Source of the DNA: Pedobacter metabolipauper | Lineage (GTDB): Bacteria; Bacteroidota; Bacteroidia; Sphingobacteriales; Sphingobacteriaceae | Direction: 5' to 3' | NCBI RefSeq assembly: GCF_004362715.1 | Contig: NZ_SNYC01000005.1 | Span: 373,781 to 437,780, forward strand | DNA length: 64,000 nucleotides | Shown here: positions 52,029 to 61,108 of the stretch, in pieces | Position numbering within the stretch: the stretch's first letter is position 1 | How the letters are laid out: every line of letters begins with the position of its first letter | Notes under the pieces: model-generated | What the model was told of the DNA's origin: nothing | Database searches by the model: none | The model's input: the letters and a program-made list of their open reading frames with translations, nothing else | Translations under genes and position numbers: made by a program

Positions 52029-52852
52029 AATAAGTGTGTAAGGATGAGTAAAAGAATGGCAACACGATAAAATAACCAGGTAAATGTTAAGGTCCAGCCC
52101 AGTTCTAAAAGCCTGGTTCTGCGTATGTGTTCTAAAAACATGGCGCCGGCCACCGCCATAAACCACACCGCATAAAAGATCGGATCAAGTTTTGTAAAGC
52201 CCGCTACAATTAAGCCAGGCAATAAGGCTAAAGCACCGGCAAAAGAGATGGTCATCATGTTGCCAAGATAATCCCAGGCTTTGTTTTTATAAAGAAAGTA
52301 AATAATGATGCCCTGAAAGAACACCTGCCCGCCGCAGACCAGATATTCCCGATTGCTGAGCCCTGATGGTAAAAGGCCAGCCATCAAGGTAGTATAAGCA
52401 GAAAGTATAAAGGCGGTAATAAACCAGGTGATCAGTAAATAGGCTATTCTATAATCCAATCTGAATGCAGGCTGGATCTGGCCGGCAGTATGTGTGTATT
52501 TTGCAGGAATGATCACCCTTCTGTTGTAAGAAATAAAAAAATAAAGCCTGCTCATTAACCAAACAAAAGGCTTAAATGCAAAAAGTGGTTTAAGTGCAGG
52601 AACAGCCACTCCAAAAACTTTAAAAAGGCTGTGAATCCCATAAGTAACTTCGCCTGTTTCCTGGTTTACCAGCGCAATTTCATTAGCCGCCCGCTGCCTG
52701 TCTACCATCGGACAAGCCTGTTCAGAAAGATCCTGATATGCCATACGTCCTTTCTGATCTAAAATGCCCTTGCTTACAATCGCACGGGTGTATATTCTGC
52801 ACATCGGACATTCAGCATCAAATAGGATCTGGTGGTTGGCTAAAGTTTTCAT
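52025..52852 (-). CDS. DCC-family (DUF393) thiol-disulfide-like membrane protein
   Basis: A 275-residue protein. The first ~115 residues form a DCC domain with the motif FDAECPMCRIYTR near residue 11 (CxxC) and GIHSLFKVFG. About four to five membrane helices follow. DCC proteins are thioredoxin-like but poorly studied. It lies 39 bases after the MarR-type regulator and overlaps the oxidoreductase gene. Confidence 0.88.
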   Translation of the reverse strand: MKTLANHQILFDAECPMCRIYTRAIVSKGILDQKGRMAYQDLSEQACPMVDRQRAANEIALVNQETGEVTYGIHSLFKVFGVAVPALKPLFAFKPFVWLMSRLYFFISYNRRVIIPAKYTHTAGQIQPAFRLDYRIAYLLITWFITAFILSAYTTLMAGLLPSGLSNREYLVCGGQVFFQGIIIYFLYKNKAWDYLGNMMTISFAGALALLPGLIVAGFTKLDPIFYAVWFMAVAGAMFLEHIRRTRLLELGWTLTFTWLFYRVAILLLILTHLL

Positions 52853-52891
52853 AACGTATGTATTTAGTTCAAAGATTCGGAGTACGAATGG

Positions 52892-53398
52892 TTATTTAAA
52901 TATTTTAAACAGAGATCCCCAAAACCAGCTTTCTTCTGCCTTGAGCATCGTGTCTAATGTTTTATCTACATTTTTCGCCAGCTTATTAATGTCGGTGATG
53001 GATTTAGAAAAGGTTCTAAATTCAGGATCTTTAGAATCACCGGTAACTTTTGACAATTCATCCAATACTTTTAATACCGGGTCCAGTTCTCTTTTTCTCC
53101 GTTCTTTGGCAACCTGCCTTGCAATATTCCAGGTATCCTTATCGGCAAAAAAATACTCCTTGCGCTCACCTGCCTTATGCTGCTTTTCAATTAAGCCCCA
53201 ACCGATCAGATCTCTGAGGTTCATATTGGCATTTCCCCTGGAGATATTTAAAGTCTCCATGATCTCTTCCGTTGTTAAAGCCTCTGGCGAGATCAATAAA
53301 AGCGCATGAACCTGTGCCATGGTCCGGTTTATACCCCACTCAGAGCCCAGTTTACCCCATGACTCAATGAACTTTTGTTTTGCTTCTGCTAATTCCAT
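52892..53398 (-). CDS. GbsR/MarR-family transcriptional regulator
   Basis: A 168-residue winged-helix regulator of the GbsR type. The start MELAEAKQKFIESWGKLGSEWGINR is followed by LTTEEIMETLNISRGNANMNLRDLI (the recognition helix region) and a wing (GERKEYFFADKD). The ORF extends to 53554 but the ATG at 53398 fits the family start. A palindrome with 15-bp arms lies 18 bases upstream and probably serves autoregulation of the five-gene operon 53398-49705. Confidence 0.92.
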   Translation of the reverse strand: MELAEAKQKFIESWGKLGSEWGINRTMAQVHALLLISPEALTTEEIMETLNISRGNANMNLRDLIGWGLIEKQHKAGERKEYFFADKDTWNIARQVAKERRKRELDPVLKVLDELSKVTGDSKDPEFRTFSKSITDINKLAKNVDKTLDTMLKAEESWFWGSLFKIFK

Positions 53399-53415
53399 GT
53401 ACAAATGTACACATA

Positions 53416-53451
53416 TTATTAAACTTTCAAAACTTTTTGAAAGTTTAATAA
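53416..53451. promoter_or_regulatory. Operator-like palindrome upstream of the GbsR/MarR operon
   Basis: Arms TTATTAAACTTTCAA (53416-53430) and TTGAAAGTTTAATAA (53437-53451) are perfect inverted repeats separated by AACTTT. The site begins 18 bases before the regulator ATG. It is the natural binding site for the encoded dimeric regulator, though binding is inferred. Confidence 0.7.
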
Positions 53452-53580
53452 CAATTACTTCATCGTGGAATGATGAACCAGATAACTCATTTAAATGCGC
53501 TCGAAAAATAGAAAGCAGGCAAAATCCCCGTAAACGGTTATTGCACCTGCTCAATATTTATAGGATTTTTACCTGTAACT

Positions 53581-56379
53581 ATGAGCAATAAAAGCATCAG
53601 ATTTTACGCAGTAATCTTCACTGTTCTATCAGAATTCGCAGGATTCCACTCTTTTGCCCAACGAAAAGATATTGCTGTGGCACAGATTGACCAGAGATTT
53701 ACCGTAAGTATACAAAAGAACTGGGGCGTTGGCTTTGAAGAATATTTCTTCACCATAACCAACAATACCAATGATGCCTACAGGCTTGTAATGACTGTTG
53801 ATCTGGATCTGGCTTGTGTGGGTAAGAAGAAACTGACCATAGGGCTCAACAAATTTGTATATCTGCCGCCCAATGGAAAATTTACACCAGAAAAAGATAA
53901 TGATTATACCTATAACAGCGGAAGCGATAATTTTAAGGACTGCAGGTTAAAAGACGGAAACAGTTATACCTTACTTAAAGAATTGAAGTATGAATTTTCA
54001 GATATCAGACTGGCAACAGCCGCCAAAACTGAACCTGAGAAAACTAAAGCAGAACCTGCAAGAACCAATACCGCATCCGGTACATCAGCTAAAGTACCGG
54101 AGCAAACGGTTACAAAGTCTGAAAAAGAACCTACTCCCACAATAGTTAAATCTAATACAAGTACCTCTACTTCACAAAACAACGGCAATTCTACCAGATC
54201 AAATGCATCGTTTACTGCAGAGGTAAATCAGAATTTAAAAAAGCAAAACGATAAATTTTGGAGCGATATTGCAGAAAGCGATAGGAAGACTGAAACACAG
54301 TCAGCAAACCTCATGACTAGCTATTATGCAGCTAAAGCAGTCCAGAACGCCAAAACAGGATTAAATAATCTTACAGAACTTAGCGGAAATTATTCATCAG
54401 TACAAGAGCTTGAAGCGGAGTTCAGAGCAAAATCAAGTGCCATTAACGAGCAGGTGCAGGAACTAACTGAAGCCAGGAACAATAATTTACAGGCCGCAAA
54501 AGAAGTATTATTTACCGGATCAGGAGCGTCAGAAAATGCACTTGGACAAGCAATAGTTGGATTTGGGGCCATATTTAACAGCATCAAAGCGGATAAGGAA
54601 GCAAAAGAAGCAAGAGATGAGTTGAGAAGGGCCAGGGCTGCAGAGCGTACAAAGTTAGAGGAGCAGAAAAAAGCACTGACACAGGAATTGCGGATGAACT
54701 TTCTGGATCAATTTCCTGACGGAGGTATTCCTCAAACTTCAGCAGAATCAGGTATTAAGGAACTTTACTTTTTCTCTTACATTTTAGACCGGAGATCTAT
54801 TGGCGAGAACGAACCCACCGTATTTGTAACCAATGTTTTTCCTTTAGCACGCTACAAGGGAAAATGGCCATCGAAGAGCACTATATCCGGCGATATCAGC
54901 GCACTTAAACCGGGAGAAGTTACATTAATGGGCTATTATTCTACGAAGGAACAAGCGGAGCAAATGCAGGGTTCGTTTGTAAATCTGGCTGCAAAAACCG
55001 GGTTCAGGATCTCAACAATACGTTATGCTGGCCGTGAAGCCAATGGCAATGACTATTTAAGTGACGACGAGAAAAAGGGGGCTGCTGTTGAACTTGCCAA
55101 AAATAGCACGGATGCATTTAAAGATGGACTTAAATATTTTGTTGACAAGGACTTTATAAGCGCTTACGAATTTTTTAAAAAGGCAGCTAAAGAGGGTGAC
55201 GCTGAAGCCATGCAATATATCGGCGACATGCATTATGCCGGCTCTATTGGAACGCGTAGTTTTGATCAGGCTTTTGCCTGGTATAAAATGGCTGCAGACA
55301 ATGGCAATGTAGAAAGTATGGTGAGTATTGGCGGTCAGTATCTGCATGGCAATGGTGTAGCAACAAATCTGCCTGAAGCTTTAAACTGGTATAAAAAAGG
55401 CGCGTTAAAAGGACATGCCATATCGATGTACCTATTGGGTAAATGTTATTACAATGCCTGGGGAACAACACAAAATGTAAAGGCTGCCCGGGAATGGTTT
55501 TTAAAGGCTTCGGCCAATGGATGTAATGAAGGCGCCTATTATCTTGGATTAATTTACTTTAATGGCTGGGATACTCCGGAAAACAACCTTGAGGCATTGA
55601 GATGGTTTAAAGTAGCCTCACCTGCAAACGGCATTGCAGCAGAATATGCAGCAGACATGTATTACAACGGATGGGGTGTAAAAGAAGACCGGACACAGGC
55701 AATTGAACTGTACAAAAAAGCTGCTGCTTTAGGTGAAAAGGCTGCTGCAAGAAAAATTGGTGAGATCTATTATAGCGAACCAGAAGCCAACCCTGCTGAA
55801 GCTTTAAAGTGGTTTAAGAAAGCTGCCGATGATGGAGACATTCTCGGAAACCAGTATATGGGAGAATTTAATTACTTCGGCATAGGTAAAAAGAAGGACT
55901 TGCCAGAGGCGGCGCAGTGGTTTAAACGGATTACATTTGAAAGTGCTGATGCCATGTATTATCTCGGGTTAATCAACCTCGAAGGTGAGACTGGCACCCC
56001 GGACAACAAAGAAGCAATGAACTGGTTTTTAAAAGCTGCGGAGAAAGGGCATGCCAGTGCCACATTTTATATCGGATCAATGTACCATGAAGGTTTGGCG
56101 GGTCCGAAAAGCGTGACAAAAGCGTTAAACTGGTATAAAAAGTCGGCAAGTATGGGCGATGTAAATGGCCAGCTAAATCTGGCTGAATTCTACTTCTATG
56201 GAGCTGGCGTACCGAGAAATTACACAGAAGCGATAGCCTGGTATACTAAAGCCGCGGAGCAGGGGCATGAACATGCCATGTTAAAATTGAGCGAAATGTA
56301 CGAAACCGGAACCGGCACAACTAAAAACCCGGTACTTGCAAAAAAATGGCTTGATAAAACCCACGCTAATAAAAAATAA
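53581..56379 (+). CDS. Large secreted Sel1-repeat protein
   Basis: A 932-residue protein with a signal peptide (about residues 1-26). A small beta domain (residues ~30-140) follows, then a Thr/Ser/Glu/Pro-rich linker and a coiled-coil region at about residues 200-380. A short SPOR-like block comes next (TLMGYYSTKEQAEQMQGSFVNLAAKTGF). About eleven Sel1 repeats occupy residues ~525-925 (pattern ALNWYKKGALKGHAISMYLLGKCY). Sel1 arrays scaffold protein complexes. It is followed after 12 bases by a TPR protein gene, with which it likely functions. Confidence 0.9.
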   Translation: MSNKSIRFYAVIFTVLSEFAGFHSFAQRKDIAVAQIDQRFTVSIQKNWGVGFEEYFFTITNNTNDAYRLVMTVDLDLACVGKKKLTIGLNKFVYLPPNGKFTPEKDNDYTYNSGSDNFKDCRLKDGNSYTLLKELKYEFSDIRLATAAKTEPEKTKAEPARTNTASGTSAKVPEQTVTKSEKEPTPTIVKSNTSTSTSQNNGNSTRSNASFTAEVNQNLKKQNDKFWSDIAESDRKTETQSANLMTSYYAAKAVQNAKTGLNNLTELSGNYSSVQELEAEFRAKSSAINEQVQELTEARNNNLQAAKEVLFTGSGASENALGQAIVGFGAIFNSIKADKEAKEARDELRRARAAERTKLEEQKKALTQELRMNFLDQFPDGGIPQTSAESGIKELYFFSYILDRRSIGENEPTVFVTNVFPLARYKGKWPSKSTISGDISALKPGEVTLMGYYSTKEQAEQMQGSFVNLAAKTGFRISTIRYAGREANGNDYLSDDEKKGAAVELAKNSTDAFKDGLKYFVDKDFISAYEFFKKAAKEGDAEAMQYIGDMHYAGSIGTRSFDQAFAWYKMAADNGNVESMVSIGGQYLHGNGVATNLPEALNWYKKGALKGHAISMYLLGKCYYNAWGTTQNVKAAREWFLKASANGCNEGAYYLGLIYFNGWDTPENNLEALRWFKVASPANGIAAEYAADMYYNGWGVKEDRTQAIELYKKAAALGEKAAARKIGEIYYSEPEANPAEALKWFKKAADDGDILGNQYMGEFNYFGIGKKKDLPEAAQWFKRITFESADAMYYLGLINLEGETGTPDNKEAMNWFLKAAEKGHASATFYIGSMYHEGLAGPKSVTKALNWYKKSASMGDVNGQLNLAEFYFYGAGVPRNYTEAIAWYTKAAEQGHEHAMLKLSEMYETGTGTTKNPVLAKKWLDKTHANKK

Positions 56380-56391
56380 ACACACCAATAT

Positions 56392-57615
56392 ATGAAGTAC
56401 CTTTTCACACTGCTTATCTTCTGCAAAATTTATTCCTCCGCCTATTCACAACAAACAGATTTTGCCAAAAGTCTTAGCGCCGGAAAAGCTGAGTTTAAAA
56501 AAGAATACGTAGATCAGGATTATGAAAATGCAATTAAGCACCTGGAAAAAGCCGTTCAAATTAATCCGTTAAGTGCAGAAGCACATTATTTTCTTGGCTA
56601 TGCTTATGATAAATTAAATATTAAAGATGGCTCAATGATCATAGAAAGCAATCTGGCACTTGCTCTTAAAGTAAGCAAAGCCTTTGAAACCGTCATCAAA
56701 CTTTCGCCAAAATACACCGGAGAATTACTGGCCCTTGATCCCTACTCAAAGATCACGTCAACCTGGGGGTCTCAAGCAATGGCTTATCTGTACCGGGGAG
56801 ATATTGATTCAGCAAAATGGGCATTTGCAGAAGGCAAAAAAAGAGGTGGCTTTAGTGAACTCTCTTTAGCAGCAACCCGCCTGGCCCTAAATAACTGCAC
56901 ACCAGGAAGTCTGCTTTTATCAACTGGCGACAACAGCACTTACCCATTGTTATATCTCCAAAATTTAGAAAATTACAGAACCAATGTAGCCACTTTCGAT
57001 ATCGGACTCCTGGACACCTATTGGTACGCCGGTTATTTACAAAATAACAAAATTGTTGACTTCAAACTTCCGGTTGCCACACTGGATACCTTGGAATATA
57101 CCGTTAACAAAGACTCTCTATTCACTTTACCATTAGAGAATGGCAAACCTTTTCAATGGGTCTCAAAATCAAATTATGATGATGGCGTGCTCTATAGAAG
57201 AGACCGGTTGCTGCTAAAACTTCTGCAATCCAGAGGGCTTAAAAACCCGGTATACTTTACAAAGGGATTTTCCAGAGAACTGGCGATGGACCTTTTGGAT
57301 TATACATTAAACCGGGTGTTTGTACAGCAACTAAACATTATTGATGAGCCTGAACTCACCCTGGATTCTTTTAATCAGAAAATAAAAGAGATGTACAAGC
57401 TTATTGAGCTCATTAACCCCAATAGCAGTGATGAGTTGATTCAAATCGACCTGATAAGAACAACAGTTCTATTCCGCGCAAATTATGAAGCAGGAAATGA
57501 CCAGGAAGAAACTGCGGGAAAATTAATTAAGGAAATGAATTTGGCGATTCCACTTGCTAAATTTCCTATGGAAGATGGGTTTCTAAAAGATTTTATGACA
57601 CAGTTTTTGGATTAA
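56392..57615 (+). CDS. TPR-repeat secreted protein
   Basis: A 407-residue exported protein with a signal peptide (FTLLIFCKIYSSAYS) and one to two TPR repeats near residues 40-120 (QDYENAIKHLEKAVQINPLSAEAHYFLGYAYDKL-type pattern). The block SLLLSTGDNSTYPLLYLQNL resembles a soluble segment of DUF2723-type glycosyltransferase proteins. Its partner, the Sel1-repeat protein, precedes it by 12 bases. Function is unknown. Confidence 0.83.
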   Translation: MKYLFTLLIFCKIYSSAYSQQTDFAKSLSAGKAEFKKEYVDQDYENAIKHLEKAVQINPLSAEAHYFLGYAYDKLNIKDGSMIIESNLALALKVSKAFETVIKLSPKYTGELLALDPYSKITSTWGSQAMAYLYRGDIDSAKWAFAEGKKRGGFSELSLAATRLALNNCTPGSLLLSTGDNSTYPLLYLQNLENYRTNVATFDIGLLDTYWYAGYLQNNKIVDFKLPVATLDTLEYTVNKDSLFTLPLENGKPFQWVSKSNYDDGVLYRRDRLLLKLLQSRGLKNPVYFTKGFSRELAMDLLDYTLNRVFVQQLNIIDEPELTLDSFNQKIKEMYKLIELINPNSSDELIQIDLIRTTVLFRANYEAGNDQEETAGKLIKEMNLAIPLAKFPMEDGFLKDFMTQFLD

Positions 57616-57728
57616 CGGCATGCAATCTCCGGCATTTACATGTCGCAAACAGCCCCTAAAAAAGTCGCATCTTCCCATTACAAAAATCATCCAGCAGGTT
57701 TATTTTTACGATACTAAATATAAATCCT

Positions 57729-58229
57729 ATGGAAAACAGAATTACCAGTTCAAAGATCAGCACAAACTTATGGTTTGATCATATTGCAGAACCTGCAGTA
57801 GACTTTTATCTTTCAGTCTTTAAAAATGCTTCAAAGGGCAGAGTTGCCAGATATGGAAATGCAGGGCAAGAATTTCATGGCATGGAACCTGGCACAATCC
57901 TGACCATAGAATTTAAACTGGAAGGACAAACCTTTGTCGCATTAAATGCCGGGCCTGAGTTCAAATTCAATGAATCTATATCTTTTATCATCAATTGTAA
58001 CGATCAGGAGGAAGTTGATTACTATTGGGATAAACTTTCTGATGGCGGAGAAATTCAAATGTGTGGATGGCTTAAAGATCAGTTCGGTGTATCCTGGCAA
58101 GTTGTGCCAACGGTTTTAACGGATTTGCTGCAGAATTCCGATCCTAAAAAAACAAGCCGTGTGATGGCTGCTTTAATGACGATGAAAAAGCTGGACATAG
58201 CCAAACTTAAACAAGCATCCGAAGGTTAA
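57729..58229 (+). CDS. VOC-family protein (PhnB-like)
   Basis: A 166-residue protein of the PhnB/3-demethylubiquinone-like VOC family. The block ISTNLWFDHIAEPAVDFYLSVFKNA is at the start, FVALNAGPEFKFNESISFIINC is in the middle, and the C-terminal WQVVPTVLTDLLQNSDPKKTSRVMAALMTM is characteristic. Such proteins form paired beta-alpha-beta units; activity is usually not known. It is monocistronic. Confidence 0.93.
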   Translation: MENRITSSKISTNLWFDHIAEPAVDFYLSVFKNASKGRVARYGNAGQEFHGMEPGTILTIEFKLEGQTFVALNAGPEFKFNESISFIINCNDQEEVDYYWDKLSDGGEIQMCGWLKDQFGVSWQVVPTVLTDLLQNSDPKKTSRVMAALMTMKKLDIAKLKQASEG

Positions 58230-58236
58230 TTTCAAA

Positions 58237-58374
58237 TTATTTATCAAGTGATAAATACCAGGCCAGCGCATTTAACTTGTTTTTTAGTGTTAGCGGATTT
58301 GTGGTAGACTTTTCGAGAAACTCATCCCTGTTGACCAGAATAACGACCAGAAATAACAGAAAAAAGAGCGTCAT
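58237..58374 (-). CDS. Small membrane protein, 45 residues
   Basis: An ATG at 58374 opens a 45-codon frame: MTLFFLLFLVVILVNR, then DEFLEKSTTNPLTLKNKLNA and a LAWYLSLDK end. One strong helix covers residues 2-14 and a charged tail follows. Its ATG overlaps the TGA of the upstream lipoprotein gene by one base (TGATG), which suggests coupled translation. It is the last gene of the minus-strand operon. No family was recognised. Confidence 0.65.
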   Translation of the reverse strand: MTLFFLLFLVVILVNRDEFLEKSTTNPLTLKNKLNALAWYLSLDK

Positions 58375-58994
58375 CACCAGTTGGGTTTAGTATAATTCGA
58401 TTTGGTTTGAACAAAGGTATAATAGGCCTTATAATAATCTGTAAAATATTCGTCTTTGATCTTGCCTTTTCCCAAATGACTGGTTTTTACAATAATTAAA
58501 GTATCCTTTTTAAGTAAACCATAGCTGTACACAAACTGCTTTCTGGGAGTGGACATTCGCTGGATCACGATCCTGTCATTTTCAAGCCTGTAATAACTCT
58601 CAAATAATGTGGCACTATTCTTTTCCTTACTCTCTTTGATCTTATTGTTAAAAGCGGCCACGTAATCGGACTGTTGATCAAATACATGATCTATATCCAC
58701 AATGAGGTTTACCTGTCCGGATGGATAAAACTTATAGATCTCTTTTGGGCTTACAGGAGCTCTGGTTCCTTGTTTGTCTGTCCATATTTTTTGAAGTATG
58801 TATACTCCATCTGTCCTTAATGAGGATAGGGTATCCAGTGAGAAATTCTTTGAGTAAAATGAGTAATCATTTTCAGAATAATGTTTTTGATAGTTGCAGC
58901 CAGATAAACTGCACAATACAACGAATGCAGTTAGTGCTGCCTTTGTAACAGAAGACCATGGCAGGTGATTAATGGGTTGGGGCTTTAATATCAT
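58374..58994 (-). CDS. Putative lipoprotein of unknown function
   Basis: A 206-residue protein with a hydrophobic N-terminus and lipobox LCSLSGC near residue 33. A TTG at 59018 gives a longer frame, but ATG at 58994 is preferred. The rest is rich in Tyr, Lys and Asp, with beta-like alternation and no recognised domain. It follows the formylglycine-generating-enzyme-like gene by 24 bases and precedes a coupled 45-residue membrane peptide. Confidence 0.75.
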   Translation of the reverse strand: MILKPQPINHLPWSSVTKAALTAFVVLCSLSGCNYQKHYSENDYSFYSKNFSLDTLSSLRTDGVYILQKIWTDKQGTRAPVSPKEIYKFYPSGQVNLIVDIDHVFDQQSDYVAAFNNKIKESKEKNSATLFESYYRLENDRIVIQRMSTPRKQFVYSYGLLKKDTLIIVKTSHLGKGKIKDEYFTDYYKAYYTFVQTKSNYTKPNW

Positions 58995-59018
58995 TATAGG
59001 CAGAACATATATGAACAA

Positions 59019-59843
59019 CTAATGTTTTAGCTGCACTACTCTAAATCCCTGGTTACTGAATGATGCACGCGGATTAATGTTACCAATATCTACAGAATTA
59101 AAATAGTTGCATGAGTTTTTGCTGCACCACCATGAACCTCCGCGGGCATGTACAATGACTCTTTCTTTAGGATCAGAGGGTAAACCTCCCTGACAAAATT
59201 CAAAAACATTTCCATACATATCATAAAGGCCCCATTTATTGGGCAAGAAGCTTTTTACTGGGGCAGTATACATAAAACCATCTGATTGGTCTGCTTTCAA
59301 ATGATCTTTACCATGCCAAACATTGGCATACTTTACAATCTGGGTTTTATCTGCGCCCCAAAAATATTGTTCAGCAGCATCGCCTGCCCTGGAAGCAATT
59401 TCCCATTCTTCAAAAGTAGGAAGCCTCACTTTAGCCCAGCTGCAATAGGCTTGGATATCACGGTAACTTATAGTAGTAACCGGATGGTTCATCTTATCTA
59501 AAATCCCTCCCCTGCTTATGCCATTTGGATATCTCCAGTAAGCAGTACTGTCATTGATCCATCTGAATTCTTTTAGGCCGGGTTCAAAGACCATCGCATT
59601 ACCCAACCGCTCTGCGTCTGTTTTATAACCCGTAGCATGAACAAATTTCTCAAAATCAGCATTCGTAAGCTCAGTAACTGCAATATTAAAAGCAGCCATG
59701 TTGACTTTTCTCAATGGATTCTTTAAATGGTCTTTTTCCCCAACGGTATAAACACCAGCAGGAACAGCAACATAATTAAGATTAAGCTGGGCGTATAAAC
59801 TGACCTGCATACTGGTTAGCAAAAAGATGAGCACCTGGCGCAT
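59019..59843 (-). CDS. Secreted formylglycine-generating-enzyme-like protein (SUMF1 family)
   Basis: A 274-residue protein with a signal peptide (about residues 1-18). The FGE-sulfatase domain shows ITELTNADFEKFVHATGY-type opening, VTTISYRDIQAYCSWAKVRLPTFEEWEIASR near residue 125, NKWGLYDMYGNVFEFCQGG, and GGSWWCSKNSCNYF near residue 240. The last has a C-x4-C pair corresponding to the catalytic cysteines of true formylglycine-generating enzymes. It may thus modify exported sulfatases, or be a structural relative such as GldK. No sulfatase gene is in the window. Confidence 0.88.
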   Translation of the reverse strand: MRQVLIFLLTSMQVSLYAQLNLNYVAVPAGVYTVGEKDHLKNPLRKVNMAAFNIAVTELTNADFEKFVHATGYKTDAERLGNAMVFEPGLKEFRWINDSTAYWRYPNGISRGGILDKMNHPVTTISYRDIQAYCSWAKVRLPTFEEWEIASRAGDAAEQYFWGADKTQIVKYANVWHGKDHLKADQSDGFMYTAPVKSFLPNKWGLYDMYGNVFEFCQGGLPSDPKERVIVHARGGSWWCSKNSCNYFNSVDIGNINPRASFSNQGFRVVQLKH

Positions 59844-59847
59844 AGCA

Positions 59848-60582
59848 CTAACCCTTTTTCATTTTAAGATAAAAATCATTCGCCCTGCTCAGCATCAAAT
59901 CTTCATTTGCTTTATTGAATTTAATATATGACCTGTCATTGGCTTCATTTCCATATAACTTGCGATGGGTTTCTGACTGCATAAATGGTGCATAGTTATT
60001 ATTGATCATGAGCTTCATCAACAATGTAAGCAGATCCAGATCTTTATGATCGGCTTTAAACGTCTGGATAATAAAGGGGATCATTTCCCATCCATTTATC
60101 TCGTTTATTGCCAATTTATAATTCAAACCCATTCTTTTACTTCTTAAAACAGACGCTTTGACCAGTGCCATTACACTGTCGCGGTTTTTATTTAAAAATG
60201 CCGTCTGTCTTTCACTCCAGGCAAATTCAGGAAAAGGGTTTTCCAAACTCGCCATTATCTTTTTTTCTTCATCAATGACAGGCAAAACAGGATCGCAATT
60301 CTGATCATAATCCTCTGCATGGATCATGCAGTATGTAAATTTTTCTTTTAGGCTAAGCGACAGATATTCCTTCGCTGAAAGCTTTAAATTTTCTGTATCA
60401 CTGGTTATTTTAGCGATTTTTGCCCTCACTTTTACGATGCCATAAGGTGGAACTGAAATTTTTGTGCGGGCTTCGTGATAAGCCAGACTTTCTTTACTTT
60501 GTTTCTGGTTGTAATCTGCGGATTCCTGCGCAAAAAGTGAAGAACAAAATAATAATGCAATTGTTAACAGTTTATATTTCAT
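59848..60582 (-). CDS. Secreted protein of unknown function
   Basis: A 244-residue exported protein (signal peptide MKYKLLTIALLFCSSLFA). An ATG at 60600 gives six more residues, but ATG at 60582 begins the signal peptide. The mature part is Lys- and Glu-rich with likely helices and no recognised domain. It is the first gene of a four-gene minus-strand operon; the formylglycine-generating-enzyme-like gene follows after four bases. Confidence 0.7.
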   Translation of the reverse strand: MKYKLLTIALLFCSSLFAQESADYNQKQSKESLAYHEARTKISVPPYGIVKVRAKIAKITSDTENLKLSAKEYLSLSLKEKFTYCMIHAEDYDQNCDPVLPVIDEEKKIMASLENPFPEFAWSERQTAFLNKNRDSVMALVKASVLRSKRMGLNYKLAINEINGWEMIPFIIQTFKADHKDLDLLTLLMKLMINNNYAPFMQSETHRKLYGNEANDRSYIKFNKANEDLMLSRANDFYLKMKKG

Positions 60583-60634
60583 TGAGCTTAATTTAATCAT
60601 ACCGGATATATCTCAATAATTGTACCCTAATTAC

Positions 60635-61108
60635 ATGAAAACAGCATTTCCACCAATAGCCGGCCCTGAAAGCCGAATCCTGATATTAGGAACCATGCCG
60701 GGCGACCGCTCTTTAAAACTACAGCAATATTATGGCCATTCTGGCAACCACTTTTGGAAAATGATGTTCTTGTTGTTTGACAAAACGTTCACACCAGACT
60801 ATGAGACCAGGAAACAGCTTCTGCTGGATCATGGGATTGCGTTATGGGATGTACTACAAGCTTGTGAGTGTGAAGGAAGTTCAGATAACAACATTAAAAA
60901 TGAGGTGGCCAATAACTTCAGTGCATTTTACACAGCTCATCCATACATCAAAACCATATTCTTTGCAAGCAAAAAAGCGGAAGCCTTTTACGATAAATAT
61001 GTAATTAAGGACCCCGCTAAAACGTACGATACACTGCCATCACCAAGCAGTGCCAATACCTGGAAAACTTTTGATCAGAAACTGGAAGAATGGAAGAAAA
61101 TACTATAA
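60635..61108 (+). CDS. DNA-deoxyinosine / uracil-DNA glycosylase family protein
   Basis: A 157-residue protein with the family motif ILILGTMPGDRSLKLQQYYGHSGNHFWKM near residue 16 and HGIALWDVLQACECEGSSDNNI. A late block LPSPSSANTWK carries the SPSSAN motif of deoxyinosine-DNA glycosylases. It should remove deaminated bases in repair. A TTG at 60620 gives a longer frame; ATG at 60635 is preferred. Its end overlaps the convergent gene by six bases. Confidence 0.92.
   Translation: MKTAFPPIAGPESRILILGTMPGDRSLKLQQYYGHSGNHFWKMMFLLFDKTFTPDYETRKQLLLDHGIALWDVLQACECEGSSDNNIKNEVANNFSAFYTAHPYIKTIFFASKKAEAFYDKYVIKDPAKTYDTLPSPSSANTWKTFDQKLEEWKKIL

Noticed and set aside
52764..53309. 181-codon plus-strand frame opposite the MarR regulator gene
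   Set aside because: It is antisense to a well-recognised regulator and the end of the DCC gene and shows no domain.
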